The notes under the pieces were generated by a model that did no database searches, was not told the DNA's origin, and saw nothing but the letters and a program-made list of their open reading frames with translations. Position numbers and translations under genes: made by a program. This document shows, in pieces, positions 63,814 through 64,000 of a stretch of 64,000 bases of DNA. Positions within the stretch are counted from its first letter, which is position 1; every line of letters begins with the position of its first letter. The stretch is from NCBI GenBank assembly GCA_002435825.1, contig DIVL01000066.1:1-64000 (forward strand), in the 5' to 3' direction. The DNA is from Anaerolineaceae bacterium UBA6133. GTDB taxonomy: Bacteria; Chloroflexota; Anaerolineae; Anaerolineales; Anaerolineaceae.

Positions 63814-64000
63814 ATGCCTATTCTAAACTTTGGTTCACTCAATATTGACCATGTATACCGGGTGGACACTTTTGTGCTCCCAGGCGAAACCAAACACACC
63901 AAATCTTACACAGTCAACAGCGGCGGCAAGGGGCTCAACCAATCCATCGCGGCTTCCAGGGCTGGCAGCCAGGTGCTTCACGCTGGTATTGCTGGCAGAG
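63814..64000 (+). CDS. PfkB-family carbohydrate kinase (ribokinase-like), 5' part
   Basis: The first 62 codons, running off the window. LNFGSLNIDHVYRVDTFVLP and YTVNSGGKGLNQSIAASRAG match the ribokinase substrate motif (GGKGxNQ). It would phosphorylate ribose or a nucleoside. AAAGGA lies 7 nt before the ATG, and TATAAT at 63772-63777 is a likely -10. Confidence 0.85.
   Translation, partial: MPILNFGSLNIDHVYRVDTFVLPGETKHTKSYTVNSGGKGLNQSIAASRAGSQVLHAGIAGR

Overview
The window is a stretch of bacterial chromosome that reads like a member of the Chloroflexota, most likely class Anaerolineae. The basis is inference from gene content, not a search: many Pro/Thr-rich 'PTPTP' linkers behind lipoprotein signals or N-terminal membrane anchors, secreted proteins ending in a Y-[LIV]-P-L-[LI]-x-R tail, a DUF6391 protein, IorAB, a CcrM-like methyltransferase, and scattered short palindromic repeats. 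Coding density is high, and there is no rRNA, phage or CRISPR array.

Layout. 1-705: tandem ~180-bp palindromic repeats. 0.7-5.6 kb: a methyltransferase behind three tandem paralogues of a membrane-anchored C39-like peptidase with a TPR tail. 5.8-16.7 kb: an FmdB zinc ribbon, a VWA/macro-domain pair, holA, DUF6391, radA and clpC, a lipoprotein, msrA and a DUF4287/DUF5655 protein. 16.9-26.4 kb: a DUF134-NifX-like fusion, a lipoprotein with an internal duplication, M3 oligopeptidase, a CcrM-like methyltransferase, a DUF4143 ATPase with a consensus promoter, a thioesterase and an M42 peptidase. 26.4-27.0 kb holds foldback repeats. 27-39.8 kb: a deoxynucleoside kinase, an M14 carboxypeptidase with an in-frame stop, an Rrf2 regulator, a seven-repeat FG-GAP protein, and the run nadE, nadD::pncC, comEC, followed by a degenerate M14 paralogue.

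39.76-40.10 kb is a strong candidate replication origin: an AT-rich stretch, DnaA-trio-like sequence and a cluster of DnaA boxes. Three parS sites lie 12 kb away (51.97-52.55 kb), and dnaN is at 55.5 kb. Between and beyond them are a second deoxynucleoside kinase, an NMT1/THI5-type ABC importer, NAD kinase, recN, glgC, an RNA methyltransferase, a polysaccharide deacetylase, a YCF48-like lipoprotein, tRNA-Arg(GCG), iorAB and dnaN. The right end has a low-GC DUF5677 gene, a nucleotidyltransferase-GNAT fusion, an aldo/keto reductase, DinB, nagB, kbl, a nucleoside phosphorylase and a cut-off PfkB kinase.

Working together: nadE, nadD::pncC and NAD kinase cover the end of NAD(P) synthesis and salvage; the two deoxynucleoside kinases, the nucleoside phosphorylase and the PfkB kinase point to nucleoside salvage; IorAB, the M42, M3 and M14 peptidases and Kbl suggest fermentation of peptides and amino acids. 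The most striking points are the candidate oriC/parS region, the NadD::PncC fusion with an internal ribosome-binding site, a NadE whose glutaminase triad is lost, a zinc-peptidase paralogue with every catalytic ligand replaced, and a shared C-terminal tail on secreted proteins.
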